DNA from: Candidatus Scalindua sediminis
GTDB taxonomy: Bacteria > Planctomycetota > Brocadiia > Brocadiales > Scalinduaceae
NCBI GenBank assembly: GCA_008636105.1
Contig: VSDH01000004.1
Location: forward strand, 78,122-142,121
DNA: 64,000 bases
Direction of reading: 5' to 3'
In this document: piece after piece, positions 25,771-34,831 of the stretch
Layout: the number at the start of each line of letters is the position of its first letter
Position numbering within the stretch: the stretch's first letter is position 1
Position numbers and translations under genes: made by a program
Notes under the pieces: model-generated
Database searches by the model: none
The model's input: the letters and a program-made list of their open reading frames with translations, nothing else
What the model was told of the DNA's origin: nothing

Positions 25771-26624
25771 TCTATGTTTCATCAGCATGTGTTCGGCGCG
25801 ACACAATAAAGGAATCCGTTGAAGAGCTTGCTCAGAGTGGATTTAAGAGTATTGAGCTTTCTGGAGGGACAGAGTATTACCAAGGATATCAAGAAAGCCT
25901 TTTAGAATTAAAAAATAAATACAACCTCAATTATCTTCTACACAACTATTTTCCTCCTTCCAAGAAGAATTTTATATTGAATCTAGCCTCACTAAACGAC
26001 GAAATATATCAGGAAACTCTTGAACATTATGAAAAGGCTATTTTGCTTTCAAGAAAATTGGATTCGAAAAAATTTGGACTACATGCTGGTTTTTTTATGG
26101 ATTTTAATACAAAAGAGATTGGGGAAAATATCTCATTGACTGAACTATATGATAAAGATAAGGCAATAAAGAGATTTTGCGAAGGGTATGATTACCTTAA
26201 AGAAAAAACTAACGATATTGAGTTATATATAGAAAACAATGTCATATCAGAAAGTAATGCCAAAACTTTTCAAGGCCAAAATCCATTTATGATTACTGAT
26301 TACAATGGGTATGAAGAATTAAAAAGTCTTATTGATTTTAAGTTGCTTTTGGATGTTGCTCACCTGAACGTGAGTGCGAATTCTTCAGGACTCGATTTTG
26401 TTGAGCAATTAAAAAAGACGATTCCGATTTCTGATTATATACATCTGAGTGATAATAATGGGTTGCATGACCAAAATAGATGTTTTAGTGATGATAGTGA
26501 TATTCTACATATTCTTAAAGATTTTAATTTTAATGATAAAACCGTAACACTAGAAACAAATGGCAGCATATCGGATATAAAGTTATCACAAGTAGTTTTA
26601 AAGAAATCCTTGTGTTTAGGTTAA
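25767..26624 (+). CDS. TIM-barrel sugar isomerase/epimerase-like protein
   Basis: The 285-residue protein resembles the xylose-isomerase-like TIM-barrel (AP endonuclease 2) superfamily: Phe-Lys-Ser-Ile-Glu-Leu-Ser near the N-terminus, Leu-His-Asn-Tyr, Gly-Leu-His-Ala-Gly, Tyr-Ile-Glu-Asn-Asn, Leu-Leu-Asp-Val-Ala-His and Thr-Leu-Glu-Thr supply the usual metal-binding His/Glu/Asp set. The ATG at 25767 overlaps the upstream stop (ATGA), so the longer frame starting at 25710 is unlikely. Role: probably isomerises or epimerises a sugar intermediate for the adjacent NeuB paralogue. No hydrolysing UDP-GlcNAc 2-epimerase is seen, so it could fill that gap, but this is speculative. Confidence 0.72.
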   Translation: MIYVSSACVRRDTIKESVEELAQSGFKSIELSGGTEYYQGYQESLLELKNKYNLNYLLHNYFPPSKKNFILNLASLNDEIYQETLEHYEKAILLSRKLDSKKFGLHAGFFMDFNTKEIGENISLTELYDKDKAIKRFCEGYDYLKEKTNDIELYIENNVISESNAKTFQGQNPFMITDYNGYEELKSLIDFKLLLDVAHLNVSANSSGLDFVEQLKKTIPISDYIHLSDNNGLHDQNRCFSDDSDILHILKDFNFNDKTVTLETNGSISDIKLSQVVLKKSLCLG

Positions 26625-26656
26625 AGCGAATCTTAAATTTGATTGGAGTTTAATCA

Positions 26657-28120
26657 ATGCGGAAGATAGATAGAAAGAAAATTGATGAAATATGCATTTC
26701 CCCTGCTAGTACGATCAGGCAGGCAATGGAGGTTGTTGATAGAGGTGAAATAGGAGCAGTGTTTATTGTCGATGATCAGACGAGGAGTTTCTTAGGTCTT
26801 ATAACAGATGGTGATATTCGAAGGGCTATATTAAAAGGAGGTAATCTAGATACTGAAATAGAACTTGTTGAAAGGCCAAGAACTAAAACGGCAACTGAGG
26901 TCATGAAAACTGAAGAAATATCTGAAATGTTTGATGGAAAAGTGCGCATCATTCCGGTTCTTGATCTAGAAAACAAAATTGTTGATATTGCTTTATACGA
27001 TCAGCGGATCCATTTACCTGTTGCCGAACCGTCATTAGGCGAAAAGGAGTTATCGTATGTTAGCGATTGCATCATTTCTAATTGGATATCTTCAACTGGA
27101 AAGTATGTGAATAAATTTGAGTCCTTATTTGCTGATTATTGCGGCTCACGATACGCTGTGGCAACAAGCAATGGCACAAGTGCTTTACATCTGGCTTTAT
27201 TGGCTTTGGGTATTCATCAGGGCGATGAAGTAATAGTCCCAAGTCTTACGTTTATTGCAACAGCCAATGCCGTTACTTATACCGGAGCTAAGCCTGTATT
27301 TGTTGATAGTGAACCAGAAACATGGAATATTGATCCGAATCTAATTGAAGAAGCTATCTCTCCGAAGACAAAAGCTATTATACCTGTTCATTTGTACGGG
27401 CATCCTGCGGATATGGATCCTATTCTTGAAATTGCACGTTCTCATAATTTGGCGGTGATTGAGGATGCCGCCGAAGCTCATGGGGCAGAATATAAGGGGA
27501 AGAAAGTTGGAGGTATTGGCGATATTGGCATTTTTAGTTTTTATGGGAATAAAATAATTACAACGGGTGAAGGGGGGATGATCGTAACAAATAATTCCGA
27601 TTTTGCTGAACGAATAAAGCTATTTCGTAATCATGGAATGTTGCCTTCGAAACGCTACTGGCACCCTGTTCTTGGATATAATTATAGATTAACAAACATT
27701 CAGGCTGCTATCGGAGTCGCGCAAGTTGAAAGAGTTGAGTCGATTATAAAAGCAAAATTGGATATCGCTGATCGGTATGAAAAGCAGTTAGGTTGTGTTA
27801 AAGGGATTATATGTCCGCCAAAAGCAAAATGGGCAAAAAATGTTTACTGGTTGTATTCTATTCTTGTGGAAGAAGAATATGGAATAAGCAGAGATGAATT
27901 GATAAAAGAATTGAGTTCAATGGGTATAGATACACGCCCACTTTTCCCACCTATACATATGCAACCAATTTATAATACCGGACAGAATTTAGAGGTTGCA
28001 GGGGGGCTTGCATCTCGTGGATTAAGTCTCCCTGGTTCGTCAGGTTTACAGTATCACGAAGTTGATCGAGTTTGTCGTGCTATTAGCACTATACAAAACA
28101 GAGTGATAAATACGAGATAA
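26657..28120 (+). CDS. CBS-pair fused to DegT/DnrJ/EryC1 aminotransferase
   Basis: Residues 1-120 form two CBS motifs (Phe-Leu-Gly-Leu-Ile-Thr-Asp-Gly-Asp-Ile-Arg-Arg). Residues 125-487 form a complete sugar aminotransferase with Ser-Asn-Gly-Thr-Ser-Ala, Glu-Asp-Ala-Ala-Glu-Ala-His and the PLP lysine in Phe-Tyr-Gly-Asn-Lys-Ile-Ile-Thr-Thr-Gly-Glu-Gly-Gly. LegC-type aminotransferases lack the CBS part. The same regulatory module heads the nucleotidyltransferase at 14222, so both nonulosonate blocks may respond to one nucleotide signal. The upstream GGAG near 26645 gives a good ribosome site. Confidence 0.88.
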   Translation: MRKIDRKKIDEICISPASTIRQAMEVVDRGEIGAVFIVDDQTRSFLGLITDGDIRRAILKGGNLDTEIELVERPRTKTATEVMKTEEISEMFDGKVRIIPVLDLENKIVDIALYDQRIHLPVAEPSLGEKELSYVSDCIISNWISSTGKYVNKFESLFADYCGSRYAVATSNGTSALHLALLALGIHQGDEVIVPSLTFIATANAVTYTGAKPVFVDSEPETWNIDPNLIEEAISPKTKAIIPVHLYGHPADMDPILEIARSHNLAVIEDAAEAHGAEYKGKKVGGIGDIGIFSFYGNKIITTGEGGMIVTNNSDFAERIKLFRNHGMLPSKRYWHPVLGYNYRLTNIQAAIGVAQVERVESIIKAKLDIADRYEKQLGCVKGIICPPKAKWAKNVYWLYSILVEEEYGISRDELIKELSSMGIDTRPLFPPIHMQPIYNTGQNLEVAGGLASRGLSLPGSSGLQYHEVDRVCRAISTIQNRVINTR

Positions 28121-28135
28121 GGAAAATATCTTTTT

Positions 28136-30187
28136 ATGAAAACGGTTTGGGTTGACTTGTTGTGTTTGAGATCTGTCTTGAAAATATGCTTTCTTTCGCG
28201 CAGAATCGCAATCAAAGAAATATTTTTTATAAACCGGACCAAGTTTTTCTATAGGTTTTTTATTAATGTAATTGTCAAATTGGTTAAAAAGCCTGTTAGA
28301 CAAGTGGATTGGATTGCTGAAGGAGATGAAAAAATAGACGGTATTTCTTTGTATGAAACAATTCAATTAAGATTAAAAGATATTTTAGATAAATGGGTTT
28401 CCAAAGAAAATATTTCTAATGAGAGCCAGTTATTTTGTGAGAAATACAAATATAATTTAATCAAGTTTAAAGAACATGTGAAAGAAGCTGCTTATAGGCA
28501 TATATTCAGATTAGTTGAAATAAGCGTTTTAGCCGAGAAAATTTCCGGAAAAGAGAATTCGTTATTTATTCTTCGAAACAGTCCATTTAATAAAGCTGTT
28601 CTACTTTTTTTAAAAGCGGAACAGGTGCGATTCTATAATACCTGGCTTCTTTCGTATAAATTCGTTGAGAAAAGAAAAGAGTATTTTTATGATGGTTTTC
28701 TAAATCAATATTTTTCTAACAGAATCAGGGCTATCTGGTCGATTTGGGTTCTGTATTTATCTCCGTTGGTATCTTCTGTTTTATGTAAATTATTAAGGAA
28801 AAGCATTCCGCAAGAGAATATTAAAAATGTAAATATTGGAGCCGACCTAACTACAATTAGAATCCGTTTAAACGAGAGTAATGATTTATATTGGCTTAAA
28901 GACTCTTCGATTAATCCAAAAACAGTGTGGGGAATTGAACATAGTGACTATGATCAAAAATCAAAAGATGCTTTGAATACGTTAGGCATTCGATATTGCA
29001 AAATTATTAAAAATCCTTTTCGTTTGTTTGCCGCCAAGAAATATTCCAGCGATAGCACTTGCCGGTATTTAACCATCGGGGTAATGGATTCTCTGAAGAT
29101 TGCAGGCAGTATACTAAGATTAACGTTGTCTGCACTATTATGGAATGAGTTGGGTTGGATTCAGTCCAAAAAAGCAACGTATGTACTGGGTACATCATTG
29201 TGGGAATCAATATATAAACAATTAAATATTAGAATATTTTGGAGCATGCATGATATCGATCCGGACAAACTTGTGAAAGCGCAAGCGATAGAAAATTTGG
29301 GAGGGCTTTTTGCGGGAAGCCATCTAAGTAATCAACCTATGTGCAGGGTTGACATTCAGAGATGTTACGATGTTTTTCTGGTGTGGGGGGCGCATTTTGA
29401 ACACGATCTTTATCGGGGCTTCCCATATATGGCTGTGTTCCAGGTGGGATATCCTTCTGATTTTTACTTTGAGGAAAAAAGGGCAAGCGCTCTTAAAATA
29501 TCCAATAAATATCCGGGAAAATTCATTGTATCCTTTCAGGATAATATAATGGCATACGATCTGATGTATAGTAAAAATATGCATTTACAAATTTATAAGA
29601 TGTTTCTTTCAATAATAGAAAATAATCCTAATTTTATATTGTTTCTTAAGCCCAAATACAAATGGACATTCGATAAAATCTTATTAGAGTTACCTGAGCT
29701 GCAACAAGCTATTGATAAAGGGCGAGTTGAAGTTTTCTTAGGAGATACCCCATGGACGAAAGCTGTCCCAGCGACAGTTGGGATGGCAAGCCATTTGGTC
29801 ATCGGGCTGGGAATTAGTTCAGCTGCTGCCGAATGTTTTTTTGCGGGAACAGTGGCTTTCCATGCTGAATTTACAGGTTTTGAGCGGAATACGTTTGCGC
29901 AAGAAGGGCTAAACAAGATTGTGTTTCGAGATGTTGAAAGTCTTGAGCACGCGATTTATCGGCAAATTGAGGGGGAAGGGGTCACTGTTGAGGAGTGTAA
30001 GCCTTATTATGAATCTCTTGACTCTTTTCAAGACGGTAAAGCATATATAAGGACAGGCTATACCATTAAAAGATTACAGGAGAAACTACAGACAGGCTAC
30101 TCTCGAGAAAATGCCGTTAAACAGGTTAAAGATGATTATCAGCAATACTTAACAACATTTCTGGCGGCTTCACAACTAATTTATTAA
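28136..30187 (+). CDS. Large putative surface-polysaccharide transferase (GT-B-like)
   Basis: This 683-residue protein has no clear signal peptide. Its last 250 residues contain His-Asp-Ile-Asp-Pro, a Gly-Ala-His segment, Leu-Lys-Pro-Lys-Tyr and a terminal Val-Ile-Gly-Leu-Gly-Ile-Ser-Ser-Ala-Ala-Ala-Glu with Phe-Ala-Gly-Thr. The latter matches the nucleotide-binding end of GT-B transferases related to capsule and CMP-Kdo enzymes. The N-terminal 280 residues are basic, aromatic-rich and unrecognised. It sits between a nonulosonate block and a KdsB-like gene, which makes it a candidate CMP-sugar transferase. Confidence 0.5.
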   Translation: MKTVWVDLLCLRSVLKICFLSRRIAIKEIFFINRTKFFYRFFINVIVKLVKKPVRQVDWIAEGDEKIDGISLYETIQLRLKDILDKWVSKENISNESQLFCEKYKYNLIKFKEHVKEAAYRHIFRLVEISVLAEKISGKENSLFILRNSPFNKAVLLFLKAEQVRFYNTWLLSYKFVEKRKEYFYDGFLNQYFSNRIRAIWSIWVLYLSPLVSSVLCKLLRKSIPQENIKNVNIGADLTTIRIRLNESNDLYWLKDSSINPKTVWGIEHSDYDQKSKDALNTLGIRYCKIIKNPFRLFAAKKYSSDSTCRYLTIGVMDSLKIAGSILRLTLSALLWNELGWIQSKKATYVLGTSLWESIYKQLNIRIFWSMHDIDPDKLVKAQAIENLGGLFAGSHLSNQPMCRVDIQRCYDVFLVWGAHFEHDLYRGFPYMAVFQVGYPSDFYFEEKRASALKISNKYPGKFIVSFQDNIMAYDLMYSKNMHLQIYKMFLSIIENNPNFILFLKPKYKWTFDKILLELPELQQAIDKGRVEVFLGDTPWTKAVPATVGMASHLVIGLGISSAAAECFFAGTVAFHAEFTGFERNTFAQEGLNKIVFRDVESLEHAIYRQIEGEGVTVEECKPYYESLDSFQDGKAYIRTGYTIKRLQEKLQTGYSRENAVKQVKDDYQQYLTTFLAASQLIY

Positions 30188-30358
30188 ATCTATCGCTGTA
30201 AGGAATAATTTCAAAGAAATTAATTCATGTAATCAACCATCACTAGAAGGCATTAGAGGTTGTCAGTCTTTATGGCCAAGTAACTTCGAAGAGGAAGTAG
30301 GTATTTTGATAACGGGTGTAAAAGTTACCGTTTTGAAACCGATAAAGGGGAAATTAAG

Positions 30359-31093
30359 ATGGAGGTTATAGGTGTAATACCATGTAGATATAAATCTTCC
30401 AGGTTTCCAGGTAAAGCAATAGCACCGATCTGTGGAAAACCGATGTTGTGGCATGTATGGAATCAGGCTAAGAAGACAAAATATGTAGATAAGCTGATAG
30501 TCGCTACTGACGACAACCGTGTTTATGATGTTTGTTATCAATATGGTATTGAATCAATTATGACATCAGAAGATCATAATACTGGAACTGACAGAGTAGC
30601 GGAGGTAGCCGAAAGAATTGAGGGAGATATCTTCGTAAATATCCAGGGTGATGAACCTTTGATAGACCCAGATGGTATAGATAGTGTCGTTTCAGAGATA
30701 GTGAACAATGATAAAGTGAATGTTGCTAATGCATATTCATTGATTGAGAACATGGGTGATCTCGTAAACGCAAATGTCGTCAAAGTCATTACATCTATAG
30801 ATGGTTGCGCTATGGCTTATAGCCGATCTTCTATCCCCTATCCAAAAGAATCTAATCCTGTGTATAAAAGACAGATTGGGCTTTACGCGATAAAACGGGA
30901 TATTATTTTGAAGTTTCCGTCTTTAAGCAGGGGATATCTTGAATTATCTGAAGGGATTGAAATGTTCAGGTTTCTAGAGAATGGGTATAGTATTAAGATG
31001 GTAGAGGTTTCGGATGGCGGTTCAATACCCGTAGATATCTCTGATGATGTTCCGCGTGTAGAATTATTAATGAAAAACATGGGTGATAAATGA
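30359..31093 (+). CDS. CMP-Kdo synthetase-like cytidylyltransferase (KdsB family)
   Basis: The 244-residue protein starts Ile-Pro-Cys-Arg-Tyr-Lys-Ser-Ser-Arg-Phe-Pro-Gly-Lys and has Asn-Ile-Gln-Gly-Asp-Glu-Pro-Leu-Ile, both diagnostic of 3-deoxy-manno-octulosonate cytidylyltransferases. A cell normally has one housekeeping kdsB with the Kdo genes. This copy, coupled by ATGA to a HAD phosphatase inside a glycan locus, more likely activates a pathway-specific Kdo-like or nonulosonic acid. It is the third cytidylyltransferase of the window. Confidence 0.87.
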   Translation: MEVIGVIPCRYKSSRFPGKAIAPICGKPMLWHVWNQAKKTKYVDKLIVATDDNRVYDVCYQYGIESIMTSEDHNTGTDRVAEVAERIEGDIFVNIQGDEPLIDPDGIDSVVSEIVNNDKVNVANAYSLIENMGDLVNANVVKVITSIDGCAMAYSRSSIPYPKESNPVYKRQIGLYAIKRDIILKFPSLSRGYLELSEGIEMFRFLENGYSIKMVEVSDGGSIPVDISDDVPRVELLMKNMGDK

Positions 31094-31707
31094 ATCCTAA
31101 ATACAAACTTATCCTGTTTGATCTGGATGGTGTTCTAATTGATTCCAAAAGAAATATGGAATTAAGCTGGTCTGCTGTGCAGGCAACGTTTGAACTAAAT
31201 GTACCTTTTGAGAAGTATTTTGAACTAATAGGACGTCCTTTTAATGATATAATGACGAAATTAGGGTTGAATGATCAAGCTGACAAAATTAAGAGTGTAT
31301 ATAATGTGGCAAGTTCCTGTCGTATTGATTTAATAGATACCTATAATAACTGTATAGAGGTAGTTGAAAAGATAAAGAAAATGGGCATTAGAATCGGAGT
31401 GGTAACCTCAAAAGATAAGATCAGAACCCTTGAGATCTTGAAAATATTTAACCTCTTATTTGATGTAGTCGAATGCCCTGATGATAAGAGTAGGGGGAAG
31501 CCAAGCCCTGACCCTCTTTTCCGAGCTATGCTTAAATGTCAAAGGGATCCATCTGAGACTGTATACATAGGTGACATGGATGTAGACTTGGGAGCTGCCA
31601 AAAGGGCAGGTATAGATTATATACATGCTGATTGGGGTTATGGTAATTGCAGCTTAGATGTAATTAAGGCATCAAAGCCTGATGATATCCTAAAGTTGAT
31701 TGTCTGA
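31090..31707 (+). CDS. HAD-superfamily phosphatase
   Basis: The 205-residue protein has the HAD motif I Phe-Asp-Leu-Asp-Gly-Val-Leu, motif II Val-Thr-Ser, a motif III Lys (Gly-Lys-Pro-Ser-Pro) and motif IV Gly-Asp-Met-Asp-Val-Asp. The alpha-helical cap resembles phosphoglycolate-phosphatase-type enzymes. Coupled by a 4-base overlap to the KdsB-like gene, it probably removes the phosphate from an acid-sugar phosphate (Kdo-8-P or nonulosonate-9-P type) just before CMP activation. The reaction is inferred from position only. Confidence 0.83.
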   Translation: MNPKYKLILFDLDGVLIDSKRNMELSWSAVQATFELNVPFEKYFELIGRPFNDIMTKLGLNDQADKIKSVYNVASSCRIDLIDTYNNCIEVVEKIKKMGIRIGVVTSKDKIRTLEILKIFNLLFDVVECPDDKSRGKPSPDPLFRAMLKCQRDPSETVYIGDMDVDLGAAKRAGIDYIHADWGYGNCSLDVIKASKPDDILKLIV

Positions 31708-31722
31708 AATAGTAAGAAGATA

Positions 31723-31782
31723 ATGTGTGGTATCTTTTATGCGAATTCCATATTAGTGGAAGAGTTAATTCCCAGCGTTTAA
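31723..31782 (+). pseudogene. N-terminal remnant of a class-II glutamine amidotransferase (AsnB-like)
   Basis: From the ATG at 31723 the frame reads Met-Cys-Gly-Ile-Phe-Tyr-Ala-Asn, the unmistakable start of asparagine synthetase B with the catalytic Cys2, and stops after 19 codons. In another frame about 15 more residues (to about 31825) recall the following segment. The remainder of the gene is absent; the FkbM methyltransferase starts at 31841. Confidence 0.6.
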
Positions 31783-31840
31783 CACCCTTAATTGCCTCTT
31801 TAGAATTGCATGTCAGTCGAAATAACCAAATAAAATCTCT

Positions 31841-32851
31841 TTGAATAACATCTTTAACGAACTAAAAAAAGAAAAAATTATTTGTGTGGATGTTGGTGCT
31901 CGTTGGGGAATTGCAGAACCGTGGATTCATTTTGGAGATATTGTTAATATCATTGGCTTTGAGCCAGACGAAACAGAGTGCAAGAAACTAAATGCGCAAA
32001 TTCGAGAGAAAGATCTGCTTATAAAATACCTACCGACTGCTCTTTCTTTCGAAAAAGAAGAACGCACCTTAAATATTACTAAAAGTCCTGGTTGTTCCTC
32101 GCTTTTAAAACCTAATAGGAAGATACTAAATCAATTTCCTGATTTTGAACGTTTTAATATTGTAAACAAAATTCAATTGAATACTAATTCTCTTGACTCT
32201 GTACTTGAGGAGAATCGTATTGAGAATATTGATTTTATAAAAGTTGACACACAGGGGACGGAGTTAGATATTCTTCAGGGTTCTGAAAAGGTTTTGTCCA
32301 AAGATGTTTTTGGGATTGCGGTGGAAGTGGAATTTGTCCAATTATATGAAGGGCAGCCTTTATTTTCTGATGTTGATAGGTATTTGAGAGAGAAAGGCTT
32401 TACATTGTTTGACTTAAACCGACACCGATGGAAAAGAAAAAATGTTCCGACAAATATGCCCTGTAGAGGGCAAATAATTTTTGGCGATGCCTTGTATTTC
32501 AGGACCTGCTTCGGAGAAGGTATTAAATCGATAAGTAGAACAAAAGGGTTGAAAATGATTTTTATGGCTGCATTACATGGTTATTATGATTATGGTAGGT
32601 GTCTAAATGAGCTATTTTTAGAATACGGTATTTTTAATCAAGAAGATAAGAATCAGATTGAACAATTGCTTTATATAAAACCAATAAGTCAGGTAAAAAG
32701 AGTTACTGGTTTATTTAAGAGGTTCGTGGTTAATGTCTTAAGGCCACGAGGTATCCAAAATGACTGGGCAGATTCCGACGGATTTGAAACTGGAATATAT
32801 ATTAATGATCTAAAAACAAAAATAAGTAAATTGATTAATGAAGACAGTTGA
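31841..32851 (+). CDS. FkbM-family methyltransferase
   Basis: The 336-residue protein starts with Ile-Cys-Val-Asp-Val-Gly-Ala-Arg-Trp-Gly (motif I) and has Phe-Ile-Lys-Val-Asp-Thr-Gln-Gly-Thr-Glu-Leu-Asp-Ile-Leu, the FkbM-type signature, near residues 128-141. Family members O-methylate sugars. A C-terminal extension of about 120 residues without assignment follows. TTG at 31841 is the only start that keeps motif I. It overlaps the next radical-SAM gene by 14 bases. Confidence 0.8.
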   Translation: MNNIFNELKKEKIICVDVGARWGIAEPWIHFGDIVNIIGFEPDETECKKLNAQIREKDLLIKYLPTALSFEKEERTLNITKSPGCSSLLKPNRKILNQFPDFERFNIVNKIQLNTNSLDSVLEENRIENIDFIKVDTQGTELDILQGSEKVLSKDVFGIAVEVEFVQLYEGQPLFSDVDRYLREKGFTLFDLNRHRWKRKNVPTNMPCRGQIIFGDALYFRTCFGEGIKSISRTKGLKMIFMAALHGYYDYGRCLNELFLEYGIFNQEDKNQIEQLLYIKPISQVKRVTGLFKRFVVNVLRPRGIQNDWADSDGFETGIYINDLKTKISKLINEDS

Positions 32852-33908
32852 ACAAAAGACTTTTAAACAACTCGGTGTTGAATGGATTGGTATTGAACTC
32901 AATAATACCTGTAATATTAAATGCACATTTTGTCCAATTTCGTACAAAGAATTACAGAGGAAATCAAATGAGCGGCTCATGCCATTTGCATTGGTTAGAA
33001 AAATAATTAATGAAATTATTAAGGATGGAACGCTTGATCATGTTATTTTGAATGACTATGGAGAGCCTTTCCTCTATCCGAGGTTTAAGGATGTCTTGCA
33101 GCTATGTAAAGAAAATGGCGTACGCATGAGGTTTGCAACAAACGGGACACTGTTTACACATGAAAATGTCGATTTAATCAGAAAATATGAACCAGAGGAA
33201 GTAGTTATCTCAATCCAATATTTTCTGCGTGATAATTATAAGAAAGTCAAAGGAGCCTTAATTGATTTTGATGCCTGGCTGAAACAAATTGCTGATTTCT
33301 TAAGAGTGATAATAGATGAAAAGTTAAATACTAAAGTTCAAATTGCCATAGCTTGTAATTATAATAATAGTCTGAGAAACCGTATCTTTGGGTTAAGGTG
33401 CGGAGATGCAAATCTGTCTTATCCGGATAAGACTTTTTTTGCCAAACTAGATAGTTTTATTAAAGAGTTTTGTGAAAAACGACTTCATATTCCATATTAT
33501 CCTGAAAAAACAAACAAAAATATTACAAAACAAACGTACAATAAATATTACCAGATTGATGAGAATATATCTTTTGAATTGAAAGATTTTATTGATTCTA
33601 CGAACTTTTACAATTTTAAGGAATCAATGATCGTTTATTGCAGTATGCCGTACCTTGTTATTAATTCGCAAGGAAAAGTCATAATGTGTTGTGCCGACTA
33701 TATAGGTGGGACAGCTTTAGGGAATGTAAATGATAAAGAGATAAAGAATATCTTACTTGAAAAATATGTTTATTTTGTTAATGAAAATAACGAAAAAGTA
33801 AATTTTAAAATATGTCGTAGATGCGCAGGGGAGATAACCTATCGAGGTTTGTTGCTCAGACAATTATGGTACCTTATGAAAATAGCTATTAAAAGATATT
33901 CGGGGTGA
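32838..33908 (+). CDS. Radical SAM/SPASM-domain protein
   Basis: The 356-residue protein has the cluster motif Cys-Asn-Ile-Lys-Cys-Thr-Phe-Cys near residues 25-32. A C-terminal SPASM-like region has Met-Cys-Cys-Ala-Asp and Cys-Arg-Arg-Cys-Ala, which would bind an auxiliary iron-sulfur cluster. SPASM enzymes modify peptides or oxidise sugars; in glycan loci they often act as sugar dehydrogenases or epimerases. Both neighbours are methyltransferases and overlap it by a few bases, giving an MT-rSAM-MT unit. Confidence 0.87.
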   Translation: MKTVEQKTFKQLGVEWIGIELNNTCNIKCTFCPISYKELQRKSNERLMPFALVRKIINEIIKDGTLDHVILNDYGEPFLYPRFKDVLQLCKENGVRMRFATNGTLFTHENVDLIRKYEPEEVVISIQYFLRDNYKKVKGALIDFDAWLKQIADFLRVIIDEKLNTKVQIAIACNYNNSLRNRIFGLRCGDANLSYPDKTFFAKLDSFIKEFCEKRLHIPYYPEKTNKNITKQTYNKYYQIDENISFELKDFIDSTNFYNFKESMIVYCSMPYLVINSQGKVIMCCADYIGGTALGNVNDKEIKNILLEKYVYFVNENNEKVNFKICRRCAGEITYRGLLLRQLWYLMKIAIKRYSG

Positions 33909-33910
33909 AA

Positions 33911-34815
33911 ATGTTTGAAAAAATATTTAATAGGATAAGATTGCTTTCTTACAAAATAAGAGAGGAGAAATCATTGCATCCTGTTTTAAAAGAAATAAGT
34001 CTTTTAATCTGGATAATTCTACGTTTTTATTCATTAAAGTTGGCAACCAAAGAACAAAAATTAGTTCCAATTATGTTACAATTAGGAAAAATTGTTTCAG
34101 ATTATAAGGATCAATATAGTTACTCTAAAATCGAAGGTGAGTTTTGGAATTACAAAGTGTGTGCCCACCATACCTTTCAGGTTCGTTTGGCCAATGAAGT
34201 AATTAAGAGTTTTTTTAGTATAAACAAGAAAGAATGTATAACCATTGTAGATACGGAGACTCTTCCGGAACTCATGTGAAATATTTCCAAGAGATATATC
34301 TTAATCATAACATACGAAGTATCAGTGTTAATCTGGACCCAGTTGCTGTAGGAAAAATACAAGATAAAGGATTAGGAGCTATTCATGCAAAAGCCGAAGA
34401 ATTAGAAAAGCATGATATCCATCCGGATATTATTGTTTTCTTTCAAACACTGGAACACCTGAACTCACCTATAACCTTCTTAAAATCAATTGCTGATACA
34501 TCTTCATGTAAATATTTTGTCATAACGGTTCCCTATCTAGCGGTAAGTAGGGTCGGGTTATTTCACATTAGAAATCATATAGAGGAGAATGTTTATGCGG
34601 AAAGGATTCATATTTTAGAACTATGCCCTGAAGATTGGGAATTGATATGTATGCATGCAGGATGGAGGGTGGTAGAGGATAAAACCTATTTGCAGTATCC
34701 ACGAATGAATCCTCTGCGGCTTACCAAAAGTGGTTGGGCAAATTATGATCACGAAGGATCTTATGGAATGATATTGGAAAAAGATTCGACCTGGTCAAAA
34801 AGATATTTAGATTAG
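33911..34815 (+). pseudogene. SAM methyltransferase split by a one-base deletion
   Basis: The first frame (from ATG 33911) runs to a TGA at 34277-34279, ending Glu-Cys-Ile-Thr-Ile-Val-Asp and then nonsense. The next frame carries the rest, beginning Gly-Asp-Ser-Ser-Gly-Thr-His, and runs to 34815. Adding one base at about 34253 restores Ile-Val-Asp-Ile-Gly-Asp-Ser-Ser-Gly, an ordinary methyltransferase motif I, followed by Phe-Phe-Gln-Thr-Leu-Glu-His-Leu. The intact gene would encode about 300 residues. The break is inside the SAM-binding loop, so neither half would work. Sequencing error cannot be excluded. Confidence 0.8.
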
Positions 34816-34831
34816 TAGAAGACTTAATTTC

